Of a DNA stretch of 64,000 nt, positions 36,227 to 44,788 are shown in pieces (position 1 is the stretch's first letter; each line of letters starts with the position of its first letter). The notes below the pieces were generated by a model. The model searched no databases. It had not been told where the DNA came from and saw only the letters and a program-made list of their open reading frames with translations. The DNA comes from an uncultured Syntrophobacterales bacterium (GTDB lineage: Bacteria; Desulfobacterota; Syntrophia; Syntrophales; UBA5619), in contig CAIYSL010000138.1 in the NCBI GenBank assembly GCA_903928915.1, positions 1-64,000 of the forward strand. The letters are read 5' to 3'. The translations under genes were made by a program, and so were the position numbers.

Positions 36227-37225
36227 TTACATCATCATCATGTGCCCGGCATGAATCGTATTGTTGCGGATAGTGCCGTGCACCTTCACCCTGGCACCCG
36301 CTTTCATTGTGTCGAGCCGTCCGCCCGAACAGCCGGTTGATGCGTCGAATTCGACCCGGTGATGACCGTAGGGAGTGTAAATTGCAAAACCGCCTGCCCA
36401 CATGCCCGAGTACGAGAGATTGGTGATGAAACCCTCGATCTCGACAGGGCTGTCTTCCGCGGCGTCGAGGACCTTCCTTTCGATGTAATCCGCCGACAAT
36501 GTCGTCGACGAGGTCAGGGCGCCTCGTACAGTGACGCAATCACCGTCTTGGATTCCTCCTGCTGCCAGTTTACTGTAGTCGATCGTGAGGTTGTTGAATC
36601 TGAATGTGACACTCGTCAGGTTGGTGACCCGCCCGTTGACCTCAAAGGGAAAGCCGGCCGCCTTCCTGGTGATGCGGGTGGCCCTGATGGAGCCGTCGGC
36701 ATCGGTCAGGCCGCTGATCTCGACCGGATCGTTGACCCCGATACCGGAGAGTCCCGCAGAGCTGCCCGAAAGGCCGGCAAAAGCGGTTTGCCCATCGACG
36801 AATACCGTCTGGCCCATAACGTGCAGCGTATTCCTGCCGTGATCGATGCTGCTGACCGGCCCCGCCACGTTGGGAGCGAACACAACCCTATCGGCCTTGC
36901 CTGTCTTGCCGTCCGCATTGACACTCCCTGCGACTTTGACGACCATGCCGACTTGCAGCTCTTTTTCATCGGCGCTCACCCCGTTGAGCGTGACGGATGC
37001 GCCGGCGGTCTGAAACTCGACACCGTTCACAAAAATACTGCCCAGCGCGGTGACTGCGCCGACGCTGGTATAACCGCTTCCTCCGATTCCTCCACCGGCC
37101 AGACTCACGTCGCCGCCGCCTCCGCAGGAGGAGGCCATGACCGGAATGATGAAAAGAAGAGGCAGAAACAGCCACCGCGGTTTGAGGAATAATCTTGCGT
37201 TATATATAGGTTGTATGCGTTTCAT
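36227..37225 (-). CDS. DUF5666-repeat lipoprotein
   Basis: This 332-residue protein has a basic, hydrophobic N-terminus with a lipobox-like VMASSC (Cys near 34), followed by GGGGDVSLAGGGIGGSG. Repeated beta-strand units of the DUF5666 type follow: GAVTALGSIFVNGVEFQT, VKVAGSVNADGKTGKA, DPVEISGLTDADGSIRATRI, DCVTVRGALTSSTTLSA and VKVHGTIRNN. The last residues are HAGHMMMM, a His/Met tail that could bind copper. It overlaps the DUF6502 gene by four bases, a pairing known in other proteobacteria. Its role is unknown; an outer-membrane location is inferred. Confidence 0.78.
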   Translation of the reverse strand: MKRIQPIYNARLFLKPRWLFLPLLFIIPVMASSCGGGGDVSLAGGGIGGSGYTSVGAVTALGSIFVNGVEFQTAGASVTLNGVSADEKELQVGMVVKVAGSVNADGKTGKADRVVFAPNVAGPVSSIDHGRNTLHVMGQTVFVDGQTAFAGLSGSSAGLSGIGVNDPVEISGLTDADGSIRATRITRKAAGFPFEVNGRVTNLTSVTFRFNNLTIDYSKLAAGGIQDGDCVTVRGALTSSTTLSADYIERKVLDAAEDSPVEIEGFITNLSYSGMWAGGFAIYTPYGHHRVEFDASTGCSGGRLDTMKAGARVKVHGTIRNNTIHAGHMMMM

Positions 37226-38070
37226 ACGTTGTCTCCCTGCGTTTCTTGGGCGATACTGTCACCCACGTCTTCTTCAAAATAGTAAATGCCCAGCCCCACC
37301 CGTTTGCGGCCGCTTCCTTGCACAGCGGGGTTTGCATCGCGGTCGTGGTCTGCCAGCCACGTATCGAGTTTCTCGAGCAGGGCTTGCGCTTTTTCAGAAC
37401 TCAAACTCTTGAACTGCTCCAGAAATTCTGCGGGTATATTGTCGTAGGATACCTTGCGCTGGAAGAACGGTGGGGAATTCTTCTCCTGCAGGTTATGACT
37501 GATTGTTGCCAGCAGATCCGCTGCGTCCGTCCCGAGGATGTCGAGTTGAGCCGCTCTATCGGCGCCGGGAAGATAGGCGCGGGTCAGGAGTTTGATTGTC
37601 CCGTCTTGCTCGGGCGCGACCGCGCCTACGTTGATCAGCTCGTCGAGGACCGCTCTTACCGGCATATCGCCGCTGTACTTCCTGACCAGGCTGCTGAAAG
37701 AAACCGGTCCCTCCAACGGAAGAGGCTGAGGATTGCCCGCCTTATCGGAAAAGAGGGGATCGCGAATCCAACCGCTGATGACCCGCGTGGCGCGGTTGTA
37801 TCGCTCCGGAGCGTCCGTGACTGTGGGGATATCAAGATCGCGCAGTTTTTGCACTTCCTTGCGGGAGAGCCCGGTGATCACCGAAACCCGGGATGAGGTC
37901 TGGATACGCCCCGGAATACCGAAATCATTAAAGGCGACGTCTACATACACCCAGCGGACCAGGTCGGCAAAGAGGTGATAGGAAACACCGTTGCTGAGCA
38001 GCAAACGGACCAGCGGCCTGAGAAGTTTCAGGACAGCGCTGTTTAGGGTCTTGGCAATGGACGGAAGCAT
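37222..38070 (-). CDS. DUF6502-family protein (regulator-like)
   Basis: This 282-residue protein starts MLPSIAKTLNSAVLKLLRPLVRLLLSNG and has an HTH-like helical region with VSVITGLSRKEVQKLR (about 64-79). Further helical segments follow, and no membrane span is seen. DUF6502 genes often precede DUF5666 genes, as here (ATGA overlap). The start codon directly follows a perfect 22-base palindrome that covers the -10 box, leaving no room for a ribosome site. The mRNA is probably leaderless, and the palindrome is probably an operator. DNA binding by this protein is inferred. Confidence 0.75.
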   Translation of the reverse strand: MLPSIAKTLNSAVLKLLRPLVRLLLSNGVSYHLFADLVRWVYVDVAFNDFGIPGRIQTSSRVSVITGLSRKEVQKLRDLDIPTVTDAPERYNRATRVISGWIRDPLFSDKAGNPQPLPLEGPVSFSSLVRKYSGDMPVRAVLDELINVGAVAPEQDGTIKLLTRAYLPGADRAAQLDILGTDAADLLATISHNLQEKNSPPFFQRKVSYDNIPAEFLEQFKSLSSEKAQALLEKLDTWLADHDRDANPAVQGSGRKRVGLGIYYFEEDVGDSIAQETQGDNV

Positions 38071-38106
38071 ATTTGGGAATATATTCCCAAATAATTATCC
38101 TGTCAA
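38071..38106 (-). promoter_or_regulatory. Promoter with 22-bp perfect palindrome, leaderless start
   Basis: On the minus strand TTGACA (38106-38101) and TATATT (38083-38078) are 17 bases apart. A perfect palindrome with 11-base arms ATTTGGGAATA / TATTCCCAAAT spans 38071-38092, includes the -10 box, and ends next to the ATG at 38070. Transcription should start within about two bases of that ATG. Confidence 0.75.
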
Positions 38107-38246
38107 GAACTTATTCGTATGTTCACCGCACCGCCGGCCATAGGCCGCAGGATCAGGCCGAATGCCGGCGCGGCGGCCGGCAGAAGATTCGCCTGCCCGG
38201 CGTTCGGCGAAGAGGGGCGGCCGGGTAGGAGGGGCCAGGTGAGATA

Positions 38247-41200
38247 TCATCGCTGCTTGAACTCCCTGCCCCGCCAGATCATATAGATGGCGGGGTAGAT
38301 CACCAGCTCCAGGATCGTCGAGGTGACCACGCCCCCCACCATCGGCGCGGCGATCCGTTTCATCACGTCGGCGCCGGTGCCGTGGCTGAACATGATGGGG
38401 ATCAGGCCGGCCAGGATGACGCTGACGGTCATCAGCTTGGGGCGGATCCGCTTGACGGCGCCCTCCATGATGGATTCCCTGAGGTCCCGCAGGCTGTTCA
38501 GTCTTCCTTCCTTACGCCATTTCTCGTGGGCAAGGTCGAGGTAGAGGAGCATGACGACGCCTGTTTCGGCATCCAGTCCGGCGAGCGCGATGATCCCGAC
38601 CCAGACGGCGATGCTCATGTTGTAATTGAGCAGGTACAGCAGCCAGAACGACCCGACGAGGGAAAACGGCACTGCCAGCAGGACGATCATCGTCTTGGTG
38701 ATGCTCTGCGTGTTCAGAAAGATCAGGACGAAGATGATCAGCGCCGTGAGCGGCAGCACGACCTTCAGGCGGTCATGGGTCTTCACCAGGTACTCGTATT
38801 CGCCGCTCCACTCCAGGCGGTAGCCGTTGGGTATCTTCAGTGAGGCCACCGCTTTCTTCGCGTCGTCCACGTAGGAGCCCACGTCCCGGCCGGAAAAATC
38901 GACGTAGACGTACAGCGCCAGGAGCCCCTCTTCGCTCTTGATGGCCGTCGGCCCCTTGACGATCCGGATGTCGGCCAGCTGCCCCAGCGGCACCTGGGCG
39001 ATCTGGCGTCCGCGGTCCGCGGACGGTCCGCCCATCCCCATTGCGCTGGCGGACGAGGGGGCGCCGATTTTAAGCGGCACGAGCACCCGCTTGATCTTTT
39101 CCACGTCGTTTCTCAGCTCCCGTGCGTACCTGACGTTGACGGGATACCGCTCTCTGCCCTCCACGGTGATGGTCTGGTTCATCCCCCCCAGGGCCGTCTG
39201 GATAATCTCCTGCACGTCGTCCACGCTCAGTCCGTACCGGGCGATTGCCTCGCGTTTGATGTCGATGTCGAGAAAATACCCGGTGGTAACCCGTTCGGCA
39301 TAGGCGCTGCGTGTGCCGGGGACGTCCTTGACGGCGTTCTCCAGCTCTTTGCCGATCTTCTCCAGTTGGTCCAGGTTGGGGCCCAGCACCTTGATCCCCA
39401 CGGGCGTCCGGATGCCGGTGGACAGCATGTCGGTGCGCGCCTTGATCGGCATGGTGAAGGAATTGGCCACGCCCGGTATGGTCAGGGCGTCGTTCATCTC
39501 GTTCTTCAGGGTTTCCACGGTCATGCCGGGCCGCCACTGGGCCTCCGGCTTCAGGTTGATCACCGTCTCGAACATCTCCAGCGGCGCCGGATCGGTGGCT
39601 GTTTCGGCCCGGCCGGCCTTGCCGAATACCTGCGCCACCTCGGGGAACTTCTTCAGCAGCCGGTCCTGGAGCTGGAGCAGCTTCGCTACCTCCGTGATCC
39701 CCGCCGCGGGCACCGTGACGGGCATGTAGAAAAGTGTTCCTTCATACAAGGGCGGCATGAATTCCGATCCCAGTTTCATAAATGGGTAGGCCGTCAGGGC
39801 CATAACCACGATCGCCAGGAAAATCAACGTTTTCCGGAATCGTAGGGCCATGGACGCCACCGGCTGGTACAGCCAGCGCAAGGCGATGCTGATCGGGTTT
39901 CTGTCCTCATGCCGAATCTTTCCCCGGACAAACAGGGTCATCAGAACCGGGGTCAGGGTGATGGCCAAGAACGAGGAGAAGAGCATGGCGAAGGTCTTGG
40001 TGTAGGCCAGGGGCTTGAACAGCCTTCCCGCCTGGGCCTGGAGCGTGAACACGGGCAGGAACCCGACGCTGATGACCAGCAGCGCGAAGAACAGCGAGGG
40101 GCCGACCTCCTTGGCCGCCTCGACGATCACCTCCGTGCGGCTCCCGGGCCGCCCCTGCTCTTCCCACTCCTCGAGTTTCTTGTGGGCGTTTTCCACCATG
40201 ATGATCGAGGCGTCGACCATGGCGCCGATGGCGATGGCGATGCCGCTCAGGCTCATCACGTTGGACGTGAGGCCCAGATAGTACATGCAGATGAAGGAGA
40301 TGAGAATGGCGATCGGGAGCGTGAGGATCACCACCAGGGCGCTGGGCAGGTGGAACAGAAAGACGATGCAGACCACGCTCACCGCGACCGACAGCTTGAT
40401 GATCTCTTCCTTCAAGGTATCTATGGAACGCTCGATAAGATCCGAGCGGTCGTAGGTGGTGACGATCTCCACCCCTTTGGGCAGGCTGGGGGTGATATCA
40501 TTCTTGATCCGCTCCTTGACCCGTTCGATGACGTTGAGGACGTTTTCCCCGAACCTGACTACGACGATGCCGGCCGCCACTTCTCCCTGGCCGTCGATGT
40601 CCGCCAGCCCCCGGCGGATCTCCGGACCGAGCCTGATGTCCGCCACGTCCTTCAGCAGGACCGGCGTGCCCCGGCCGTCCACACTGACGGCGATGCCGGC
40701 CAAGTCCTTGAGGCCTTTGAGGTAGCCGCGCCCGCGGATCATGTATTCGATCCCGGAAAACTCCAGGACCCGGCCTTCCACGTCGCGGTTGCTCTTTCTC
40801 ACCGCCTCCATCACCGCCATCAGCGGGATGTTGTAGGCCGCGAGCCGGTTGGGATCGATCGTGATCTGGTACTGTTTGACGAATCCGCCGAGGCTTGCCA
40901 CCTGCGATACGCCGGGCACGCTCTCGAGAGCCAGTTTCACGTTGTAGTCCTGGATCGTGCGGAGCTCCGCCAGGTCGTGCCGGCCCGTCCGGTCGACCAA
41001 GGCGTAGGAAAAGCCCCACCCGACCGCCGTGGCGTCGGGACCCAAGACGGGATTGACGTCGGCGGGGATCTTGGCCTTCACCGCCTGCAGGTATTCGAGC
41101 ACCCGGCTTCTGGCCCAGTAGATATCCGTTCCTTCATCGAAGATGACGTAGATGAAGGAACTCCCCAGGAAGGAAAATCCCCGGACGAACTGAACTTTCG

Positions 41201-41429
41201 GCGCCGCCAGCAAGGTGGAAGTGATCGGATAGGTAATCTGGTCTTCCACCAGATCGGGGCTCCGGCCCTGCCACTCCGTGTAGATGATCACCTGCGTGTC
41301 GCTCAGGTCGGGCAGGGCGTCCAGCGGGGTTTTCGTCAAGGTCCAGTATCCCCAGAGGGCCAGGGCAGCCACCAGCAGAAAGACGATGAACCTGTTCCGG
41401 CTGCTGTATGCGATTATCTTTGCGATCAT
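38247..41429 (-). CDS. cusA: CusA/CzcA-family heavy-metal RND efflux pump
   Basis: This 1060-residue inner-membrane proton-driven pump has 12 TM helices and two large periplasmic loops. The TM4 motif AIAIGAMVDASIIMVENAHKK has the acidic residue of metal-exporting (HME) RND proteins. EFMPPLYEGTLFYMP and FTMPIKARTDMLSTGIRTP match the regions where CusA carries its Cu/Ag-binding methionines, so Cu(I)/Ag(I) is more likely than Zn/Co/Cd. It lies seven bases behind the adaptor gene. The region 38107-38246 downstream holds only GC-rich inverted repeats. Confidence 0.92.
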   Translation of the reverse strand: MIAKIIAYSSRNRFIVFLLVAALALWGYWTLTKTPLDALPDLSDTQVIIYTEWQGRSPDLVEDQITYPITSTLLAAPKVQFVRGFSFLGSSFIYVIFDEGTDIYWARSRVLEYLQAVKAKIPADVNPVLGPDATAVGWGFSYALVDRTGRHDLAELRTIQDYNVKLALESVPGVSQVASLGGFVKQYQITIDPNRLAAYNIPLMAVMEAVRKSNRDVEGRVLEFSGIEYMIRGRGYLKGLKDLAGIAVSVDGRGTPVLLKDVADIRLGPEIRRGLADIDGQGEVAAGIVVVRFGENVLNVIERVKERIKNDITPSLPKGVEIVTTYDRSDLIERSIDTLKEEIIKLSVAVSVVCIVFLFHLPSALVVILTLPIAILISFICMYYLGLTSNVMSLSGIAIAIGAMVDASIIMVENAHKKLEEWEEQGRPGSRTEVIVEAAKEVGPSLFFALLVISVGFLPVFTLQAQAGRLFKPLAYTKTFAMLFSSFLAITLTPVLMTLFVRGKIRHEDRNPISIALRWLYQPVASMALRFRKTLIFLAIVVMALTAYPFMKLGSEFMPPLYEGTLFYMPVTVPAAGITEVAKLLQLQDRLLKKFPEVAQVFGKAGRAETATDPAPLEMFETVINLKPEAQWRPGMTVETLKNEMNDALTIPGVANSFTMPIKARTDMLSTGIRTPVGIKVLGPNLDQLEKIGKELENAVKDVPGTRSAYAERVTTGYFLDIDIKREAIARYGLSVDDVQEIIQTALGGMNQTITVEGRERYPVNVRYARELRNDVEKIKRVLVPLKIGAPSSASAMGMGGPSADRGRQIAQVPLGQLADIRIVKGPTAIKSEEGLLALYVYVDFSGRDVGSYVDDAKKAVASLKIPNGYRLEWSGEYEYLVKTHDRLKVVLPLTALIIFVLIFLNTQSITKTMIVLLAVPFSLVGSFWLLYLLNYNMSIAVWVGIIALAGLDAETGVVMLLYLDLAHEKWRKEGRLNSLRDLRESIMEGAVKRIRPKLMTVSVILAGLIPIMFSHGTGADVMKRIAAPMVGGVVTSTILELVIYPAIYMIWRGREFKQR

Positions 41430-41436
41430 GGGTACC

Positions 41437-42675
41437 CTATTTTCTTCTCAACGGGGCGACACCCTTCAGCTGGGCTTCCGAGTCGATCAGGAAGTTGGCC
41501 GACGATGCCACCTTCTCCCCCGCCTTGATCCCGGCCGTCACCTCCACGAGGTCATCGATCTTGAGGCCGGTTTTCACTTCGCGCGGTTCGAACTGCCCGT
41601 CGCCCTTGTCGACGTAGGCGATCTGCCGGACGCCCGTATCGATGACCGCCTCGGACGGCACGGCGAGCCGGCTGCCGAGATTGATCCCGATCTCCACGTT
41701 GGTGAACATCTGGGGCTTCAATGCGCCGTCGGGGTTGGGGATGGTAAACCGCACCTTGGCGGTTCTGGTGTCGCTCGCCAGCGCGGGATAGATATAATCC
41801 ACCCGGGAAAAAAATTCCTTTCCCGGAACATAGCTCAATCCGATCCGGGCGGTCTGCCCGATCTTGATCAGCGGCAATTCGTATTCGTAGATGTCCGCGA
41901 CGATCCACACGCTGGAAAGATCGACCACGTCGAACAGCTTTTCCCCGGCCATGACGCGCATGCCCTGGACTACCATCTTCTGAGTGACGTAACCGCTTGC
42001 GGGGCTGTAGACGGTCAGCGTCCGGACCGGTTTGCCGGTGGCTTCGATCTTTGCGATCTGTTCGTCGCCGATGTCCCACAGCCGCAGTCGCTGTTTCGTC
42101 GCTTCCAGGAGCGTCCGGGCGTCTTTGACCAGGAGCTGCGCCGTGCGTTCATCCTTCACCCCTTGCCCCTGATTCGCCCAGCGCAGCACGTTCAAGAATT
42201 CCTGCTGGGTGGCCACCAACTCGGGGCTGAATATCTCGGCCAGCGGCTCTCCCTTCTGCACGAAGCGGCCCACATAATCGACGTGGAGTTTCTCGATCCA
42301 CCCCTCGACCTTGGTGTTGGCGGTCGCCAGGTTCTGCTCGTCGAATTCGATGCGTCCGACCGTACGGATCACCCGGGTCATCGGTAGAATCGCTGCCTTC
42401 ACGGACTTGATGCCGATCAGCTGCTGCTTGTCCGCGGGCACCTCGACGGCGGGGGCCTCCTCGGGCTGTGCGGCCGCCCCTTGCGCCTCCTTTGTCTCCG
42501 CCGGAACCGGTACCGCTCCATGCTGATGTCCGGCCGCCGGTTTGCTCTCCGGTGCACCTTTGAACAGGCCGATCCTCTCCGCCGTGCGTTTCAATTCAAC
42601 GCGGTAAAGATATGCAAGGCCGCCGGCGATGACGAGCAAACAGATGACAACGATCGTGATGTTTCGTTTATTCAT
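41437..42675 (-). CDS. cusB: CusB-like RND periplasmic adaptor
   Basis: This 412-residue membrane-fusion protein has an N-terminal TM anchor (ITIVVICLLVIAGGLAYLY, about 5-23). A stretch with HQHGAVPVPAE that could bind metal follows, and then barrel-sandwich and alpha-hairpin segments (VEGWIEKLHVDYVGRFVQKGEPLAEIFSPELVATQQEFL). GLSYVPGKEFFSRVDYIYP and the C-terminal domain GLKIDDLVEVTAGIKAGEKV complete it. It joins the RND pump and the TolC-type channel. Its start overlaps the channel gene stop by four bases. Confidence 0.92.
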   Translation of the reverse strand: MNKRNITIVVICLLVIAGGLAYLYRVELKRTAERIGLFKGAPESKPAAGHQHGAVPVPAETKEAQGAAAQPEEAPAVEVPADKQQLIGIKSVKAAILPMTRVIRTVGRIEFDEQNLATANTKVEGWIEKLHVDYVGRFVQKGEPLAEIFSPELVATQQEFLNVLRWANQGQGVKDERTAQLLVKDARTLLEATKQRLRLWDIGDEQIAKIEATGKPVRTLTVYSPASGYVTQKMVVQGMRVMAGEKLFDVVDLSSVWIVADIYEYELPLIKIGQTARIGLSYVPGKEFFSRVDYIYPALASDTRTAKVRFTIPNPDGALKPQMFTNVEIGINLGSRLAVPSEAVIDTGVRQIAYVDKGDGQFEPREVKTGLKIDDLVEVTAGIKAGEKVASSANFLIDSEAQLKGVAPLRRK

Positions 42676-44027
42676 TTTGCGTCCGCTCCAAAATCCCTTA
42701 TTACCGCCAGCCCGTCCAGCCGCGCTGCGGCCTTCTGTTTGTCCGTGAACTGCCGCCAGTACAGGAAGTCGTAATCGATGAGCGCTTTGATACGGGTGAT
42801 GACGGTTATCGCCTCCACTTTGCCGGTGACATACCCGGCGAGCGCCAGTTCGTAGTCCTGCCGTGCCTTGGGCATCAGCCCTTCCCGGTACAGCTTCATC
42901 AGGTTTTCCGTGGTCTTGACCATGGCATAGTTGTCCCGGATGGCCGAGGAAGCCATCAGCCGCGCCGTTTCAACTTCCCGCTTGGCCTCCAGGAGGGATG
43001 CCTGAGCCTCCAGAACCGCTGACCGCTGTTTAGTCCGGTAGAAAAGCGGAATGTTGATCGTCGCCGTTACGTTCCACATGTCCGGAAACTGGGGCGGCCG
43101 GGCGAAGTAGGTGGTTCCCACCGTGATGTCCGGGTAGTACTCCTTCTTCGCCATCTCGACCTTTGCCTCGGCGCCGGCCACCATTTTTTGCCGGAATTGG
43201 ATCGGCGGGTACCGTTCGTACGAGGCCGCAATCAGTTCTTCGGTGCCGCGGCCGTACGGAGCATCCAGCGGCTCCTCCGGTCTGCCGAGGGCGGCGCCTT
43301 CCTGCCTTCCCAGTGCAGCGTTGAGCATGGCCTCGAGGGAGCGGATCTTCTGGCGCTCCATCTCCTCTTTTTCGAGGAGCATGTACTTCTCCGTCTGCGC
43401 CATCAGGACTTCCTGCTGCGGCGCCATACCGGTGCTGTAGCGGGCAAGGGCTGCGTCCTCGATCCGGGCAAACAGGGTTGCCTGATCCTTCAGGAGATCG
43501 ATGTTCCGGTAGGCGAGGAAGAGGTCGTAGTAAAGTTCCCGCACCCGCACGACGGTACTCAGCCGCATCGCATCGGCCATCGCCTTCATCCCCTCGGCGT
43601 CCCGCGTCGCCATCTCGCCTTTCAGGGCGAGTTTTCCCGGGTAGGGGAACATCTGCGAGAGTTGGAACATCCACCGGGAATCGGCGGGCATGTCTTTCAC
43701 GTCCTTATTGAACGAGTAGAGCCGATCGGTCCCTTCATTTTCGTAGCCCACCATGAACATGGGATCGCTCAGGCTCTTGGCCTGGGGGATCTTGTGCTGC
43801 GACACCTCGGTTCGCGCTTCGGCCACGTGGATCTCCGGATTGTTCTTGAGCGCCTCCCGGATCAGGTCCGCGAGTCTCAGCGGCTCCTCGGCGGCAAAGG
43901 CCCTGCCGGTCGTGAGAATGAGGATGCACGACCCCGCGAGAAAGAGCGAACCCAGCAGAAGGGAGAGATACCGCGGCGCCAGTGCCAGGCTGTACGCCGC
44001 GATCGCGCGCGGCCGAAATTTCCGCAT
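42672..44027 (-). CDS. TolC/CusC-family outer-membrane efflux protein
   Basis: This 451-residue protein has a signal peptide cut near GRAFAAEE, then two tandem outer-membrane-efflux repeats with long helices (LADLIREALKNNPEIHVAEARTE and ALARYSTGMAPQQEVLMAQTE). The second repeat ends VTGKVEAITVITRIKALIDYDFLYW. Unlike CusC, no lipobox Cys follows the signal peptide. The start at 44027 has GAGG at seven bases; a longer frame reaches back over the upstream gene and is unlikely. It is the outer duct of the efflux pump. Confidence 0.88.
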   Translation of the reverse strand: MRKFRPRAIAAYSLALAPRYLSLLLGSLFLAGSCILILTTGRAFAAEEPLRLADLIREALKNNPEIHVAEARTEVSQHKIPQAKSLSDPMFMVGYENEGTDRLYSFNKDVKDMPADSRWMFQLSQMFPYPGKLALKGEMATRDAEGMKAMADAMRLSTVVRVRELYYDLFLAYRNIDLLKDQATLFARIEDAALARYSTGMAPQQEVLMAQTEKYMLLEKEEMERQKIRSLEAMLNAALGRQEGAALGRPEEPLDAPYGRGTEELIAASYERYPPIQFRQKMVAGAEAKVEMAKKEYYPDITVGTTYFARPPQFPDMWNVTATINIPLFYRTKQRSAVLEAQASLLEAKREVETARLMASSAIRDNYAMVKTTENLMKLYREGLMPKARQDYELALAGYVTGKVEAITVITRIKALIDYDFLYWRQFTDKQKAAARLDGLAVIRDFGADAK

Positions 44028-44031
44028 GACA

Positions 44032-44421
44032 TTACCTCGCATCCACGGTGAATTTTGCCTGCGCGGTCTTCCCACCCTGGGCCACTTTGACCGTCACGTT
44101 CCAGGACCCGGACATGGAAAAGTTCAGTTTCGTCTTGTACTGCTTGCCCGCCAATTCCGCATTCGTCTTGTAGTTCATCGGCGGCATGCCCGGCATGGCC
44201 GGCATGGAATACTCGACGGAAACCTTGGCGTCGGTCACGTCGGCGCCGGACTTGTCCTTGACGGCGACGGCTAAATTATTGTCGCCCGTCGTGGGTGGAT
44301 TCTTGTCGATGGTTACCACGACGGTATAATCCCCCGCCTTCTTCGTCACCGCAAAGTCCTTGGCAATCGCCAAACCGGTTATGCAAAAAAACACCATCGT
44401 CGCCAGCATCAATTTCTTCAT
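44032..44421 (-). CDS. Periplasmic YtkA/FixH-like protein with Met-rich loop
   Basis: This 129-residue protein has a signal peptide (LATMVFFCITGLAIA) and an immunoglobulin-like beta domain of the YtkA/FixH type (VVVTIDKNPPTTGDNNLAVAVKD, SGSWNVTVKVAQGGKTAQAKF). The loop YSMPAMPGMPPMNYK carries four methionines, a good Cu(I)/Ag(I) site. It leads the Cus-type operon and may deliver metal to the pump, as CusF does in enterics, though the fold differs. Confidence 0.8.
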   Translation of the reverse strand: MKKLMLATMVFFCITGLAIAKDFAVTKKAGDYTVVVTIDKNPPTTGDNNLAVAVKDKSGADVTDAKVSVEYSMPAMPGMPPMNYKTNAELAGKQYKTKLNFSMSGSWNVTVKVAQGGKTAQAKFTVDAR

Positions 44422-44465
44422 GTTCTTTCTCCTTTCGTGGTTTGCGTTGGTGCCGTGAACATGCC

Positions 44466-44500
44466 GTTATACGTAAAGTTAATCATTCCGTTTGGGAAAT
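44466..44500 (-). promoter_or_regulatory. Candidate promoter/operator of the Cus-type operon
   Basis: A -10-like TATAAC (44471-44466) has no good -35 box. Instead an imperfect palindrome ATTCCG-TTTG-GGAAAT (44485-44500) covers the -35 position, as expected for an activator site. The rest of the gap to 44788 holds GC-rich inverted repeats and a repeated GATAGTATYGGG (44655 and 44717). Confidence 0.4.
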
Positions 44501-44788
44501 CAATGGGCTAGCCCCATCGGTCCTATCTCTGTTCGGGCCGCCTCCCGCGGATGATCTATCCCCGCGGTGTGCTGCTCACCGGCCCGAAAGATTGCGCCGT
44601 CCATCCCCGGGATGAGCAAAGGCCGTGCCAGCCGTACGCAACCACCCTTGATCAGATAGTATTGGGCATTTCCCGCGCGCGGGCAAATATTGCCGTGGTC
44701 TTTTTCCCGGCAACCGGATAGTATCGGGTGCGATTTTTCTTCCCACGGGAAGAGCGGCCATAAAAGATATGGGAATATTATTCGCAGC

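Noticed and set aside
39909-41528. Plus-strand frame of 539 codons opposite cusA
   Set aside because: Rich in Asp, His, Gln and Arg with no fold; a mirror of the RND pump's codon pattern.
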